Of a DNA stretch of 64,000 nucleotides, positions 38,701 to 47,231 are shown one piece after another. Under the pieces are notes generated by a model, which saw nothing but the letters and a program-made list of their open reading frames with translations, was not told the DNA's origin and did not search any database. Both the position numbers and the translations under genes were made by a program. The first letter of the stretch is position 1, and each line of letters opens with the position of its first letter. Source of the stretch: Hanleya hanleyi (Eukaryota > Mollusca > Polyplacophora > Lepidopleurida > Hanleyidae); the NCBI GenBank assembly GCA_036873755.1, contig JAVTVY010047934.1, positions 171,540 through 235,539 on the forward strand, given 5' to 3'.

Positions 38701-41700
38701 CCATTTCATTTTATGTTGTATATGTCTATTTTTTTCTTCTAACTTTTCCAAAAAACAAGTGCACTCCCCCTATGGATTAGGCACTGGAATTCCACATGGA
38801 ATTTTGTATTTTTCACTAAAAATCCTTGAAATTCTACAGGGAAATTTCATCATTCCTGGAGGGAAATCCTTGGAATATATTGTTTTGCATATCAAGTTAA
38901 TAAATTAAAACGATACTCATTTTGGTGGTAATTGAAAACAGCAGTCAAAACACATTATTGGCAATTATTATTTCTACAATATCAGTACAATAACTGGTTT
39001 CAGCAGAAGTCGTTGAAATATCAGATTTGCTGGATATTTGCAAAAATACCAACATGGAGGGTATTCATCCCCCCCCCCCTCTCCCTTTATCTTTTTGGTG
39101 ATAAGATCTTTTGAATATCTGAAAATATGGGGGAATATGTTGGGGGGGGGGGATATATGTCCTGGGAGAATATGTTCAAGTGGGTGGGAATGTTGTACAA
39201 TCAAGAATAATTTGTAGAGCATTGTATATGGGACAGGAGTACTGGACATCAAAATAAAATTTATTTCCAAACAAAGGTTTGGTTGATATAATATGACCAA
39301 TAATACATTGTCGTGTGGCGAAATTTGAAATCAGCCCCGATTGCCAAAAATCAGCCCCGTGACCCTGCAAGACGGGGCCTATTGATCAGCCCCGTCTTAT
39401 TTCCAGAATGCAAGGCCTGTGAAGGAGACTTTCTCTTGCCGACAACATCTTGTAGATCTACCTAACTGTGAACAGTTCTAAGCAATTAGAGCAGAACGGA
39501 GGCAGAATATTTTTGGATCGGTTTCCAAAAGTGTGTTGAAGCGATCAAATTACAATAGATCTTACCCCCGTTTTTTGTGAAGACTGCCACAGAAACGTAT
39601 TAGATTGACAACTCATTTACATTGCCAATCCAACTCTCATTTCCGTCACTCAAATTAAGTTAAATTCCAGGGTTTCCATGACCTGGAAAATGGATTCTGA
39701 TATTGAAGGACTCTGGAGATTTTCCAGGCCATGGACAAAGCCTGTACAGGCTGATGGAATATGTATACGTACCTGAAATGAGATTGCCCATGGTGCCTGA
39801 AGGAACAAGGAGAGCGGCTTCTTTACCGAGCACATTAGCACAGCGAGTCTGTAATTCTGAAATAAAAAAACAGATCATTGTACCTGTACCATAAGTCTGT
39901 ATGTAAATCAGTTTCTCTCTGACCATGCTGAGATCTCTTCACATCGCCATTCATATATACTATGTTAATCCTCCTTCTAATAATTTAATCCCCTTATTCA
40001 ATCACCCTCCCAGTTTGGAGACAAAATTCAATCGGATATTCTAATAAATTTGATCACTTTCTAAAATCATTGCATATCAATGAAGCAATAGAAGTATCAG
40101 CTTGATTTTGAACCATTTTGTCAACGTACTTCTTGTTTTAATAGATCACAGATTTTATGGTGGGAAATTTCACTTCCTGTGAATGAATTATTAGAGGGAT
40201 TACCATAGCACATCCCCCATCCTCACACCTTCCCCACCCCCTCCCTAGAGTGTGACCTCCTACAGGTCACCATTTCAGTCACCCCCTACAGTGTCTCACA
40301 GGCCAGCATTCTTAATGGAGCATGGAGCCATGGATGTCTATCATCACGGATGGAGCATCGGCCGACGGCTCATTTAATAGTATAGATACATGTACACGAG
40401 AATTACCCGAAGTCTATCAAGCTTGAAGTAGGACACTTGGACATTGGGTCACTCACTCACCATGTTCCCTTAACAGACAGCAGCCAGGTGTGTCTCATGC
40501 TTCACGTGCATCAAGACACGCCTGCATCAATAAATAACACAGCTGTCAGGGCCTGATCTAGATTTTAGTTTGGGCACCTACATGTATACGCAATGCAGAG
40601 TGTGGTAAGTTATACTGAAATAGGCCGCAATGCAGGATTGTCGATGCAGGACTGTCGAAGCCCATTTTAAGGACTGGGAGTATATAATTGTCTAAATACA
40701 GCCTGACAACTTGATATATAGCAACATTACTTGCATTACTACTGGTTTCAGTGTGTTCAGAGAGGGAATTTGCTAAAAAAAAATGTTTTTATTCGCTTGG
40801 GTGCCCAAACCTGCAGGCTCAAAAATGGCCTGGATCAGACCAAGGCTATAAAGCCTGGTGCACACGAGAGCTATCAGCTGAGCTAACGGCCTCAATTGCC
40901 TGTCAGCTCAGGGGCTACATGTAGCTCTTGTGTGGTTTCAGCGCACACGGTGAGCAAAAGGATCACCGGTTCCCGCAGAACACCTATTCGAGATCATTTT
41001 GAACAGCCGTAAAAATCACGTGAATTTGAGAGACGTTTCTATTAGCTGGTCAAATAAAACTGCTGAGCTGTTGGCTTGCGTTCACCACACACGCGGAGGA
41101 TTTGGCCTCGCGAGGCTAAATTATCAAACAAGTTTGATATTTTTTCTCCCGGCCTCGCAAGGCCAAAAACTCACCAAAAACTGCCCGCACACGAGAGCTA
41201 GCCCCTGAGCTGACAGGCAATTGAGGCCATTAGCTCAGCTGATAGCTCTCGTGTGTGCCGGCTTTAGACTGAACGTTTGACTAGACCACATCTTAATGGC
41301 TTCAATTTTGAGCAAGCAACAACAGCAGACAACTTCCAGCATGCAGCAAAGTGCCAGTTTGAAGCCAGTACCAAATAAGATAGAGCCAGCAGTGGCATGT
41401 CACAGGTGTGATGTGATGAATGAGATCTGGGGATGCTGCCATGAAAAGAAGCTAAAAATAGACAAAGGTTTACTCTAGTTTGATGACTTCAGCTGTAACT
41501 ATTTTTTCTGGCTTAATTTTGAAGAAATATCAAACAACATGGAAAGATTTGAGCTGATACTATTGTTATACATGCATGACCGGCATATCAGAATGTGATG
41601 AATAAAAGAAGACATCGTGCTAATGTTTGGGGGTTTTTTCAGGGGTTTTTTCTCAAAAAGGTCAGATGTGTGAGATTAGGGAGATTAAAATTATATGAAT

Positions 41701-41918
41701 GACCCTTCAGTTTGATATTATTATACATGTATAATATATATTCTTCAATGATAGAATGTTTGACGAGAGCAACGTATACCATTTACAGTAGGATCCTCCC
41801 CTCTAACGTCGTCCCCAACAACAGCATTGGCCATGGCTTCTCTCATAGCAGCGGATGGTTTTGTTGCAGTATCACTTCTCAAGTCCACACAATATGCACT
41901 GTTGGCTGACAGTTCCAT
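23566..41918 (-). CDS. THA1: L-threonine aldolase (low-specificity/allo-threonine type), complete, nine exons
   Basis: PLP enzyme cleaving threonine or allo-threonine to glycine and acetaldehyde. Exons in coding order: 41918-41780, 39856-39773, 35154-35066, 33656-33474, 32761-32624, 31374-31319, 30122-29986, 25715-25597, 23730-23566. They total 1110 bases with all phases consistent: 369 residues, the usual family length. Seen: [10 protein letters not shown] near the N-terminus (12-21), SGT for phosphate binding (66-68), PLP-stacking His93 in [17 protein letters not shown] (145-155), HMDGAR with Asp180 and Arg183, Schiff-base Lys211 in FSK-GLG, and [10 protein letters not shown]. The start ATG has a good AAAATGG context; a TTTCTACAG acceptor 20 bases upstream suggests a 5' UTR exon farther up. 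Functional in appearance, unlike the human pseudogene. Confidence 0.95.
23850..24992. repeat. Tandemly repeated element, 2 to 3 long units
   Basis: GTGCTAAGTCAGACGCCTAT recurs at about 23980, 24443 and 24783 with a short variant at 24318, each followed by TTTACAGAGTT-TGCCCCTTT and TGTTCGGTA-AGCT blocks. The array is bounded by ACCCCTCG on the left and CGAGGGGT on the right. Lies in the last THA1 intron. Confidence 0.75.
25312..25558. mobile_element. Small MITE, copy 1
   Basis: Ends TAATCCCTCTAACAATTCAA and TTGAATTATGAGGGATTA are inverted. A relative lies at 39966-40202 in another THA1 intron. Confidence 0.6.
25597..25715 (-). CDS. THA1: THA1 exon 8
   Basis: [20 protein letters not shown] then [20 protein letters not shown], the TNIV strand and EGLT helix of the small domain. 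Acceptor cttcag, donor gtagga. A short MITE ends about 40 bases beyond its donor. Confidence 0.93.
25857..26193. mobile_element. MITE with CAGGTTAGGGC ends
   Basis: Inverted ends CAGGTTAGGGC-TCCC and GGGA-GGCCCTAACCTG, with TTGAG on both outer sides (5-bp duplication). Lies in THA1 intron 7. Confidence 0.65.
26371..28923. mobile_element. Outer Harbinger-like element interrupted by a TTAA element
   Basis: Left end GACCCCATAAAAAAATGCC and right end GGCATTTTTTTTTATGGGAC are inverted and continue through GTTTCCC-ATCAC. Flanks carry TAA (or CTAA). A second element (26695-28394) is inserted within, so only about 320 and 530 bases of the outer element remain. The right piece has a short open frame with acidic and Gly-rich residues (28400-28579), unrecognised. 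Confidence 0.6.
26695..28394. mobile_element. TTAA-flanked element, 1.7 kb
   Basis: Perfect 16-bp inverted ends AGGTGAAATGCAAAGG flanked by TTAA (26691-26694, 28395-28398), as in Kolobok or piggyBac. The inside is CpG-rich, with a CTCF-like CCCCTGGGGGCGCTGCG at 26869, a TGACGTCA site at about 27277 and a short Met ORF at 27301. No transposase recognised. Confidence 0.75.
29091..29592. mobile_element. TTAA-flanked MITE of the same end family
   Basis: Ends AGGTGAACTGCAAAGCTTT and an inverted partner differing at two positions, with TTAA at 29087-29090 and 29593-29596. Ends resemble those of the 1.7-kb element just upstream. A solitary end, TTAAAGGTGAAATACAAAG, also occurs at about 4488. Confidence 0.7.
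29986..30122 (-). CDS. THA1: THA1 exon 7
   Basis: [20 protein letters not shown] through [23 protein letters not shown] is one of the strongest family blocks. Acceptor gcgcag, donor gtgcga. Confidence 0.95.
30775..31028 (+). repeat. Long purine tract of GGAGGAGTAGGA type
   Basis: About 250 bases of GGA and GTA triplets with only scattered T, within THA1 intron 6. The poly-Pro and poly-Ser ORFs read from it are artefacts. Confidence 0.9.
31072..31262. mobile_element. Small inverted-repeat element
   Basis: GGGCAGATTTTATTTTTTCC at about 31087 and its inverted partner AAAAAATAAAATCTGCCC at about 31234 bracket the sequence 56 bases before THA1 exon 6. Confidence 0.55.
31319..31374 (-). CDS. THA1: THA1 exon 6, 56-base mini-exon
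   Basis: [18 protein letters not shown] plus two bases. GLG directly follows the catalytic Lys. Acceptor tttag, donor gtaagt; leaving it out would shift the frame. Confidence 0.92.
31375..32311 (-). other. THA1 intron 5, unassigned part
   Basis: AT-rich; no exon, array or paired ends recognised. Confidence 0.5.
32312..32583. mobile_element. pogo/Tigger-like MITE
   Basis: Ends CAGTGAAACCT and AGGTTTCACTG, the typical pogo/Tigger form; TA precedes the left end but AA follows the right. Inside, a TAAATACTGACA block is duplicated. Its right end is 41 bases from a THA1 exon border. Confidence 0.65.
32624..32761 (-). CDS. THA1: THA1 exon 5, Asp/Arg and catalytic Lys
   Basis: Forty-six codons, [20 protein letters not shown] through SVCFSK. 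Asp180 and Arg183 of HMDGAR hold the pyridine ring; the last codon is the PLP-binding Lys211, directly at the splice junction. Donor gtaatt. Confidence 0.95.
33090..33150 (+). repeat. Probable 3' tail of an old LINE
   Basis: AATAAA followed by GATTTGATTT-type repeats, like the microsatellite tails of the LINEs at 35.4 and 54.9 kb; no coding part left. Confidence 0.4.
33474..33656 (-). CDS. THA1: THA1 exon 4
   Basis: Sixty-one codons, [20 protein letters not shown] through [11 protein letters not shown] to LPLSFIKE, in phase 0 at both ends. The ENSHNRCGG block is characteristic of the family. Acceptor tttcag, donor gtcaga. Confidence 0.94.
34420..34462 (-). pseudogene. Decayed partial duplicate of THA1 exon 3
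   Basis: The reverse strand reads [14 protein letters not shown], matching [14 protein letters not shown] of the real exon about 640 bases upstream in transcription. About 35 of 42 bases match. The donor GT is gone (ACAACT in place of CAGGT) and the 5' half is missing, so it cannot splice as a normal exon. Confidence 0.65.
35066..35154 (-). CDS. THA1: THA1 exon 3, PLP-stacking His
   Basis: Residues 75-104, [15 protein letters not shown] then [15 protein letters not shown]. His93 is the ring-stacking residue. A decayed copy of this exon lies at 34420-34462. Confidence 0.93.
35452..37190 (-). mobile_element. 5'-truncated non-LTR retrotransposon with broken reverse transcriptase
   Basis: Jockey/CR1-type LINE. 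In order: [41 protein letters not shown], then after a frameshift near 36800 [10 protein letters not shown] and FADDT with the catalytic Asp pair, then [14 protein letters not shown] second frameshift near 35985 precedes the C-terminal end at 35832. The 5' end including the endonuclease is missing. The 3' end has AATAAA and an (AATC)n-like tail at 35452-35472. At least two frame breaks make it inactive. Lies in THA1 intron 2. Confidence 0.9.
37331..39419. mobile_element. 2.1-kb element with CAGGCCTTGCATT ends and 5-bp duplication
   Basis: Outer ends CAGGCCTTGCATT and AATGCAAGGCCTG are inverted, with TGAAG at 37326-37330 and 39420-39424. Contains a large palindrome (separate entry), GGGGCTGAT-type subterminal repeats near 39335-39400, and a CpG-richer section at 38.0-38.5 kb. 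No transposase recognised. Confidence 0.75.
37380..37917. repeat. Large palindrome, ~250-bp arms
   Basis: 37380-37630 and 37661-37917 are near-identical inverted copies around a ~30-base loop containing AAGATGGCGGAGATG. The arms carry a strong donor-like AAAGGTAAGT and TATTTTATTGGTTATGG. Confidence 0.9.
39773..39856 (-). CDS. THA1: THA1 exon 2
   Basis: Encodes residues 47-74, [18 protein letters not shown] then [10 protein letters not shown]. The SGT contacts the PLP phosphate in the family. Donor gtacgt. Confidence 0.93.
39966..40202. mobile_element. Small MITE, copy 2
   Basis: Relative of the element at 25312-25558, with TAATCC-type and GAGGGATTA ends and AATTTGATCA inside. Both copies are followed by CCATA. 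Confidence 0.55.
40850..41268. mobile_element. Foldback MITE, GCACACGAGAGCTATC family
   Basis: Left arm 40853-40918 and right arm 41188-41266 are inverted, sharing CACACGAGAGCTATCAGCTG and CTCAATTGCCTGTCAGCTCA. A related copy starts at 63602. Confidence 0.8.
41296..41478 (+). CDS. Small unrecognised ORF
   Basis: Sixty codons from ATG to TAG. Gln/Ser-rich start, then [15 protein letters not shown] with two Cys pairs, and a Lys-rich end. No repeat flanks it and codon use is not obviously random, but it sits antisense inside THA1 intron 1. A chance ORF or part of a lncRNA is equally possible. Confidence 0.2.
   Translation: MASILSKQQQQTTSSMQQSASLKPVPNKIEPAVACHRCDVMNEIWGCCHEKKLKIDKGLL
41780..41918 (-). 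CDS. THA1: THA1 first coding exon
   Basis: Forty-six codons plus one base, starting [20 protein letters not shown] and ending [12 protein letters not shown]; the DLRSDT and EDPTVN blocks are the family's N-terminal signature. The frame stays open upstream to 42023, but the acceptor at 41938 argues for a start here. Confidence 0.9.
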
Positions 41919-42459
41919 TTTTGTTGTCTGTACCTGCCTGTAGAAATCAATAGAAATGATGGGTTTTTCCCCCGATATAAATTTGAAGAAATTATTGAAT
42001 CCGTGAGCTGCTGTATGACCCACTGTGAGGCTTCTCGCATAATGCTCTGATACACATTTTCATTTCAGCCTGTAGATGTATATCGGAGAATATTTTTAAC
42101 CATATAAATCATCCTAAAATAATTGGATATAAACATGTAAATAGATACTAATTTGAGTGATCCATATCGAAGAGTAGCCCGACACTGTACGTGTTTTGTA
42201 ATAACACTCGTGAAATAAAGCTCATATGGGTGTTTATATGCTAAGGTGTAACAAATATGGGACACTGAAGCTCAAAATATAAAATAGACTACAGCTCTTC
42301 TTCTTTACATTATTTGAGGCGATATCTCTCAGCTATATTAAAATTATAGAGTTAACATAGTATTCAAGTGTGTTAGTATTCTCAGACCTGTTTTAGTACA
42401 ACATCACTAAAAATGTTGGACAAACACAGGACGGAAAATGGGGGGGTAAAACAATACAT

Positions 42460-42575
42460 AAAAATCGACCATAGAGGTCCATGTCCCCCGCTAGCAGCAC
42501 TAGTTATGGTGGATTACATCCACCATAACTGGCGCTGCTGCTGCGGGGGCCATGGACCTCTATGGTCGATTTTTT
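42460..42575. repeat. Long hairpin, ~52-bp stem, 5-base loop
   Basis: 42460-42513 pairs with 42519-42575 around loop TTACA with few mismatches. The arms share TCGACCATAGAGGTCCAT. Either a very short foldback element or a hairpin transcript locus. Confidence 0.8.
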
Positions 42576-42639
42576 TTTGTCGATGATATCTCATATCATT
42601 GATAAGAGTATGATTTGAAAATGGAGATATCGCTGATGA

Positions 42640-44400
42640 GCTTAACATAATCTAATACAGCGGATGGCACCCATATTGGATTATGCACATCCATAAGACA
42701 TAATACATGACTGTCCTCTCACTAAGGTCAAGGGACTCCCCAAGTTTGAAGTAGATCAGTTGAATCGTACTCCAGCTATTGTCCGGACAAGATCAAACTG
42801 CTTAAAATCCAATGAAATCCAGTATGGGGCGATGGTGGCCATATTGTATTAAGCATGTCCTTGAAAAACAATCCTAATCCTCCTCTCAACAATGTCAAGG
42901 CACTCCCCAGGTATGAAGTAGATCGGTTGAATCGTTCTCGAGTTATTGTCCAGACAAGATCCAACTGCTTATAATCCAATATGGCCGACGGTGGCCATAT
43001 TAGATTACACACATTGCTGAAAAACAATCCCAACCGTCCTCTCACCAATGTCACACCCCAAATTTGAAGTTGATCAATTAAATCGTTGACGAGTTATTGT
43101 CCGGACAAGAAAATCTAAGATCCAACTGCTTATAATCCAATATGGCTGACGGCGGCCATATTGGATTATGCACATTGCTGAAAAAAAATCCCAACCGTCC
43201 ACTCACAGATGTCAAGGCACTCCCCAAGTTTGAAGTACATCAGTTGAATCGTACTCCAGTTATTGACGTTCATAAAGTTAGACCGCGGTTCGCAGTTCGC
43301 AGTTCATTATTCGAAGAGACCAGCAATTATTTCTTCAGATATGGAAATCTGTATTTTTTTAATTATGAGTACTTTGAACTTCAAACTCTGCATAGCAAGA
43401 GAGAATGTCATGCTCCATATCTTTGCATATTCATATCCCAAATCTGACGCCAGGGGGCGCTGCTAGGGGTGCTGTTATGAGTCGCTGAATGACTGGTCCC
43501 GAATAACGAACTGCGAACCGCGGTCTAACTTTACGAACGTCAGTTATTGTCCGGACAAGATCAAACTGCTTAAAATCCAATGAAATCCAGTATGGCTGAT
43601 GGTGGCCATATTGGATCAAGCACGTCCTTGAAAAACAATCCTAATCCTCCTCTCAACAATGTCAAGGCACTCCCCACATATGAAGTAGATCGGTTGAATC
43701 GTTCTCGAGTTATTGTCCCGACGAGATCCAACTGCTTATAATCCAATATGGCTGACGGCGGCCATATTAGTTTACGCACATTGAAGCAGTTGTGGTCTGT
43801 ATATTCAGTGCTTCAGGTTGAGGTTGGAGTCATGATTCCGTAGATCTCTGGTTGTACATTGGACCAAGTAAGTCAGGCTCATATAATTAAACCTTGGCTG
43901 TGGCAGCCTTGTTGGAGACATATATTATGAAAACCCAATCCAAAACAAATCTACAATAAATCAGGCACCATACCAAGTTTCAGTTGATCAGTTAGAAATA
44001 GTTCCCTTTTTTGAGTTTTATCAGACTAACAAGTATAAATCAACATACTTATAATCCAAATGTGCGTGGTGGCATATTTAAATTGCTTCATTGCTGAAAA
44101 ACAATCCCAACCGCCCTCTCACCAATGTCAAGGCACACTCCAAGTTTGAAGTTGATCGGTTAAATCGTTCACGAGTTATTGTCCGGACAAGAAAATCTAA
44201 GATCGAACTGCTTATAATCCAAAATGGCTGACGGCGGCCATATTGGATTACGCACATTGCTGAAAAACAATCCCAACCGTCCTCTCGCCAATATCAAGGC
44301 ACACCCCAAGTTTGAAGTTGATCGGTTGAATCATTCACGAGTTATTGTCCGGACAAGAAAATCTTACGGAATTACGGAATAACGGAATTACGGACACCGG
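42640..44400. repeat. Second array of the ~160-bp repeat family
   Basis: Units with CTCGAGTTATTGTCCGGACA, AAGTTTGAAGTTGATCGGTT and GCTGACGGCGGCCATATT blocks near 42775, 42942, 43090, 43250/43540, 43710, 44175 and 44335. It is interrupted by a MITE at 43265-43542. The outer ends carry GTCCCCCGCTA (about 42484) and TAGCGGGGGAC (about 44425), so the array may itself be inside an inverted-end element. Confidence 0.8.
43265..43542. mobile_element. MITE with ~35-bp inverted ends inserted in the repeat array
   Basis: Ends start GACGTTCATAAAGTTAGACC and mirror it on the right with one extra G/A change; both contain CCGCGGTTCGCAGTTC. AGTTATT flanks both sides, a 7-bp target duplication made from the array unit. 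The inside holds CCAGGGGGCGCTGCT at 43450, a good CTCF-core look-alike. Confidence 0.85.
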
Positions 44401-45482
44401 TGTTTCTAAGTCCCCCCCCTATTAAGTAGCGGGGGACAATAAGGGAATAGAAAATGGATTTCTACTGCAAGGGGACTTTCAGGACAGTATTTTAAATTAC
44501 ATTTATGAACACTTTCAGTGTTTGATTTGAAAAATTTAACGTATCTGTGAAGAAATTAGTACAAAGCATGACAAAGTGTCGGACAAACAAAGACGGAAAA
44601 GCTGATGGAAACGTATCTTTTTTTAAATTAATAGGCACTTAATTGAAATAAACTATGTTGAAAATTATAAAGTTATGTGAAGAATACAAGGTTCTTTAAC
44701 TTGATATGAAAATAAAAGTTATTTACTATTTTTAAAAAATATGCCTTTATTAGTCTATGGGCTTACGTAATATTTTCCAGATTTGTCATTTTTTCGGGTA
44801 GATTCTTGGCACTCATGTCTGAACACATCTAGAAAGTTCGCTGATTAAGAAAAGAATGGGTGCCGGTTTTTGCATTAACATTTGGGACCTCCATTTTGAA
44901 TTTCAAAATGGCCATCATCGAAAATCATTTTTTAAACATAATTGCCAATTATTCATTCAAATGTCATCCAATATTTGTTTCATTTTATCTAAACTCTTAT
45001 AAAGGGGCCAACCATTCATTGGAAACAAAATAAGAACACTATAAATACTCTAAATTAGCAAAAATCCAAGATGGTCACCAGATTTCAGGATTTGTTTACG
45101 TAGCCCCATATAGACCCATATAGACCCATATAGTCCCATACTAGGGGTATAGGACCAATGTTTATCCCACTGGGAAACGTACTTCTAGACATTTGCGGTA
45201 TGGTTGTTTTGATTTGTTTTGTCTCGTCAAGACAAACATGATAGGAAGTGTCCAGGCACGAAACGGTGAAATTTTTGAAAAAAGTTTGAGGTCTGTCTAT
45301 AGCCCCATATAGACCCATATACTGGGGTATAAGCCCAATGTATGTATAAATCCATACTGGGTGGACGTGTTGGAGTCTAGGTGAGTCGCTGGTGGTCCAA
45401 TGGTGTCGTATGAGGTCTTATTTTGAAGCTCTCATGCAGGAGCACTTGACTACACTAATAATTCATACGTTGTCAATAATCG

Positions 45483-46100
45483 GCGCATGCGCAGCCTGGC
45501 CGTAGTATAGAAAGCAGGCATTTTGGGGGGTGTGTGTGGGTGTGTTTGGGTTAGAGATGGGCTATTCACGGTTCGAATGGGTCGTGTAAGGTATCCATGT
45601 GAAGCCTATGTAATGGAGCATCTGGTGGCGTGGATGTGGGGTAGAAATATGGTCATTCTGCGCATGCGCAGTCTGGCCGTAGTATAGAAAGCAGGCATTT
45701 TGGGGGGGTATGTGGGTGTGTGTTTGGGGTAGAGATGACCGCTATGGGTCCGAATGGGTCGTGGAAGGTGTCAAAGTGAAGCGTGTGTGGGTTAGAGTCA
45801 GAATGGTGTGTTTTCAAATGCAAGTCGCGTCAATCTGCGCATGCGCAGTTGGTTGTAGTAAATAAAGTGGCCATTTTGGGGCAGTGAAGGAAGGTATTTG
45901 GTGTAGAGAGGGACCATCCTTGGTCCGAATGCGTCGTGTGAGGTGTCATTTTGTAGCTCTTGGGGTGTAGACCCCAATTTGAGGGATGTTCACGTCATTT
46001 GTGACGTCATTGGTGACGTCATCAGTACGAGTAGTAGCCAAAGTGGACATTTTGGGACAGTGAAAGGAAGGTATTTGGTGTAGAGAGGGACCATCCTTGG
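45483..46100 (+). repeat. ~177-bp tandem repeat with NRF1-like palindromes
   Basis: GCGCATGCGC occurs at 45483, 45660 and 45837, spaced exactly 177, each followed by CAG-CTGGCCGTAGTA-like and CATTTTGGGG blocks. Two later units lack the palindrome. The core equals the NRF1 consensus. Confidence 0.8.
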
Positions 46101-46133
46101 TCCGAATGCGTTGTATGAGGTGTCATATTGTAG

Positions 46134-46302
46134 CAACGCCCGCCAACGCCAAGCTTAACGCTTCAACGCCCTGGTGAAATAGCTCAGAAATTCTGATTTT
46201 CTAGATATTCCATGTAATTGTCACTAATTCTTCGAAATGCACTGACGCCCGTCAACGCTTGTAGTTATGCCTTAATGCTCTAACATAACGCCTTGACGCC
46301 AT
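46134..46302. repeat. Direct repeat flanking the single-ORF unit, copy 1
   Basis: CTTAACGCTTCAACGCCCTG and GTGAA-TAGCTCAGAA match 47232-47380 in the same orientation; AACGCC words recur throughout. Confidence 0.8.
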
Positions 46303-46599
46303 GATATAGACCGGAGAGAGAACAACAACAACAAAAACAAGGATGACACATGAGAGAACAACAACAACAAGAAGTTTTTTCATATAGTTTATTTTCCCCA
46401 ATGTTACATCATACCCACGCTGGGGGAGCCGCGGTGGGTATGTTTACAACTCAAAAAGACTTGCCCAATCAGAGGCCACCATTTGCATCTATCATATTCG
46501 TTCCTGTCCGTTAGATGTAGTCTTGTCCAATCAGAAGTCGCCATTTCAGCAAGTTCCATCTTCGGCCATGTTCGCTCTGAACCGTTTATTCTAATCATG

Positions 46600-47097
46600 C
46601 TAATCATCGTCGGACAGGCCTGGATATTCTTCGGGCAGCATGTCCTGAAACAGTTGTTTGCGCATTCTGATCGCATTTTCCAGGGCCACGGTGGGTGGTA
46701 GCCCCATAGCCTCTTCCAAGTGACGCTTGGCCTTCATGATGGACCTGTGCGTGGGGTCACCTTTCATTTCAAGCGGTAGTAAGGTATACTGTTCATAGAT
46801 CGCCATGGCTGTTTTCCTGATGCGGGGGCGCATTTGGGTGTACGTCTGTTGTAAATTATCCTCTCCGGCGTCCTCGATTGCTGCAGCGTAAGTATTGATA
46901 GCTGCTGTCACAATACGATCCCAGAAGGTGGGTTCTGCCTCACTTTCCACGGACGTATGCTGACTATCTGAGGTCAAGCTCTCCGTATCACTAGATAGAC
47001 TCTCAGCAATCTCTGTTTCGGTATCAGTCGATACACTCTCAGCAGTCTCTGTATCAGCATCCCCCTCAACGGACTCCTTCGGAGTCTTCAATCCCAT
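46600..47097 (-). CDS. 165-residue acidic/helical protein of a mobile unit
   Basis: Residues 1-55 are Asp/Glu/Ser/Thr-rich with near-repeats (DTETAESVSTDTETEIAES). Residues 56-165 look helical and conserved in style: FWDRIVTAAINTY, then RPRIRKTAMAIYEQY, LEMKGDPTHRSIMKAKRHLE, ALENAIRMRKQLFQDMLPEE and an acidic end. Not recognised as a named family. The ATG at 47097 is inside the finger ORF, so the real start may lie at 47173 if a frameshift is allowed. Flanked on both sides by direct repeats within a nest of inverted repeats, which points to a mobile element gene rather than a host gene. Confidence 0.55.
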   Translation of the reverse strand: MGLKTPKESVEGDADTETAESVSTDTETEIAESLSSDTESLTSDSQHTSVESEAEPTFWDRIVTAAINTYAAAIEDAGEDNLQQTYTQMRPRIRKTAMAIYEQYTLLPLEMKGDPTHRSIMKAKRHLEEAMGLPPTVALENAIRMRKQLFQDMLPEEYPGLSDDD

Positions 47098-47173
47098 GTA
47101 TATTGTTCTGGTGTCGCATCATATCGTAATGTCTGGTGAACGATCGTTCGAACTCAGAGCAAGTATAAGTCAT
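47066..47173 (-). CDS. Zinc-finger-like 35-residue ORF, out of frame with the ORF that follows
   Basis: First ATG after the TATA box. YTCSEFERSFTRHYDMMRHQ followed by NNIH has the spacing of a C2H2 finger (Y-x-C, F, M, H-x4-H), but the second Cys position is Phe, so zinc binding is doubtful. It runs into TGA within the start of the 165-residue ORF. A one-base shift would join the two, suggesting a frameshifted gene or two overlapping ORFs. Confidence 0.45.
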   Translation of the reverse strand: MTYTCSEFERSFTRHYDMMRHQNNIHGIEDSEGVR

Positions 47174-47219
47174 GTTGACGGTTGAACGTCGACTGTGCGT
47201 GTTTTTGGAAATACGCTCG

Positions 47220-47227
47220 CTTTTATA
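47220..47227 (-). promoter_or_regulatory. TATA box of the single-ORF unit
   Basis: TATAAAAG on the reverse strand, about 50 bases before the first ATG (47173) and immediately inside direct repeat copy 2. Confidence 0.55.
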
Positions 47228-47231
47228 GACA

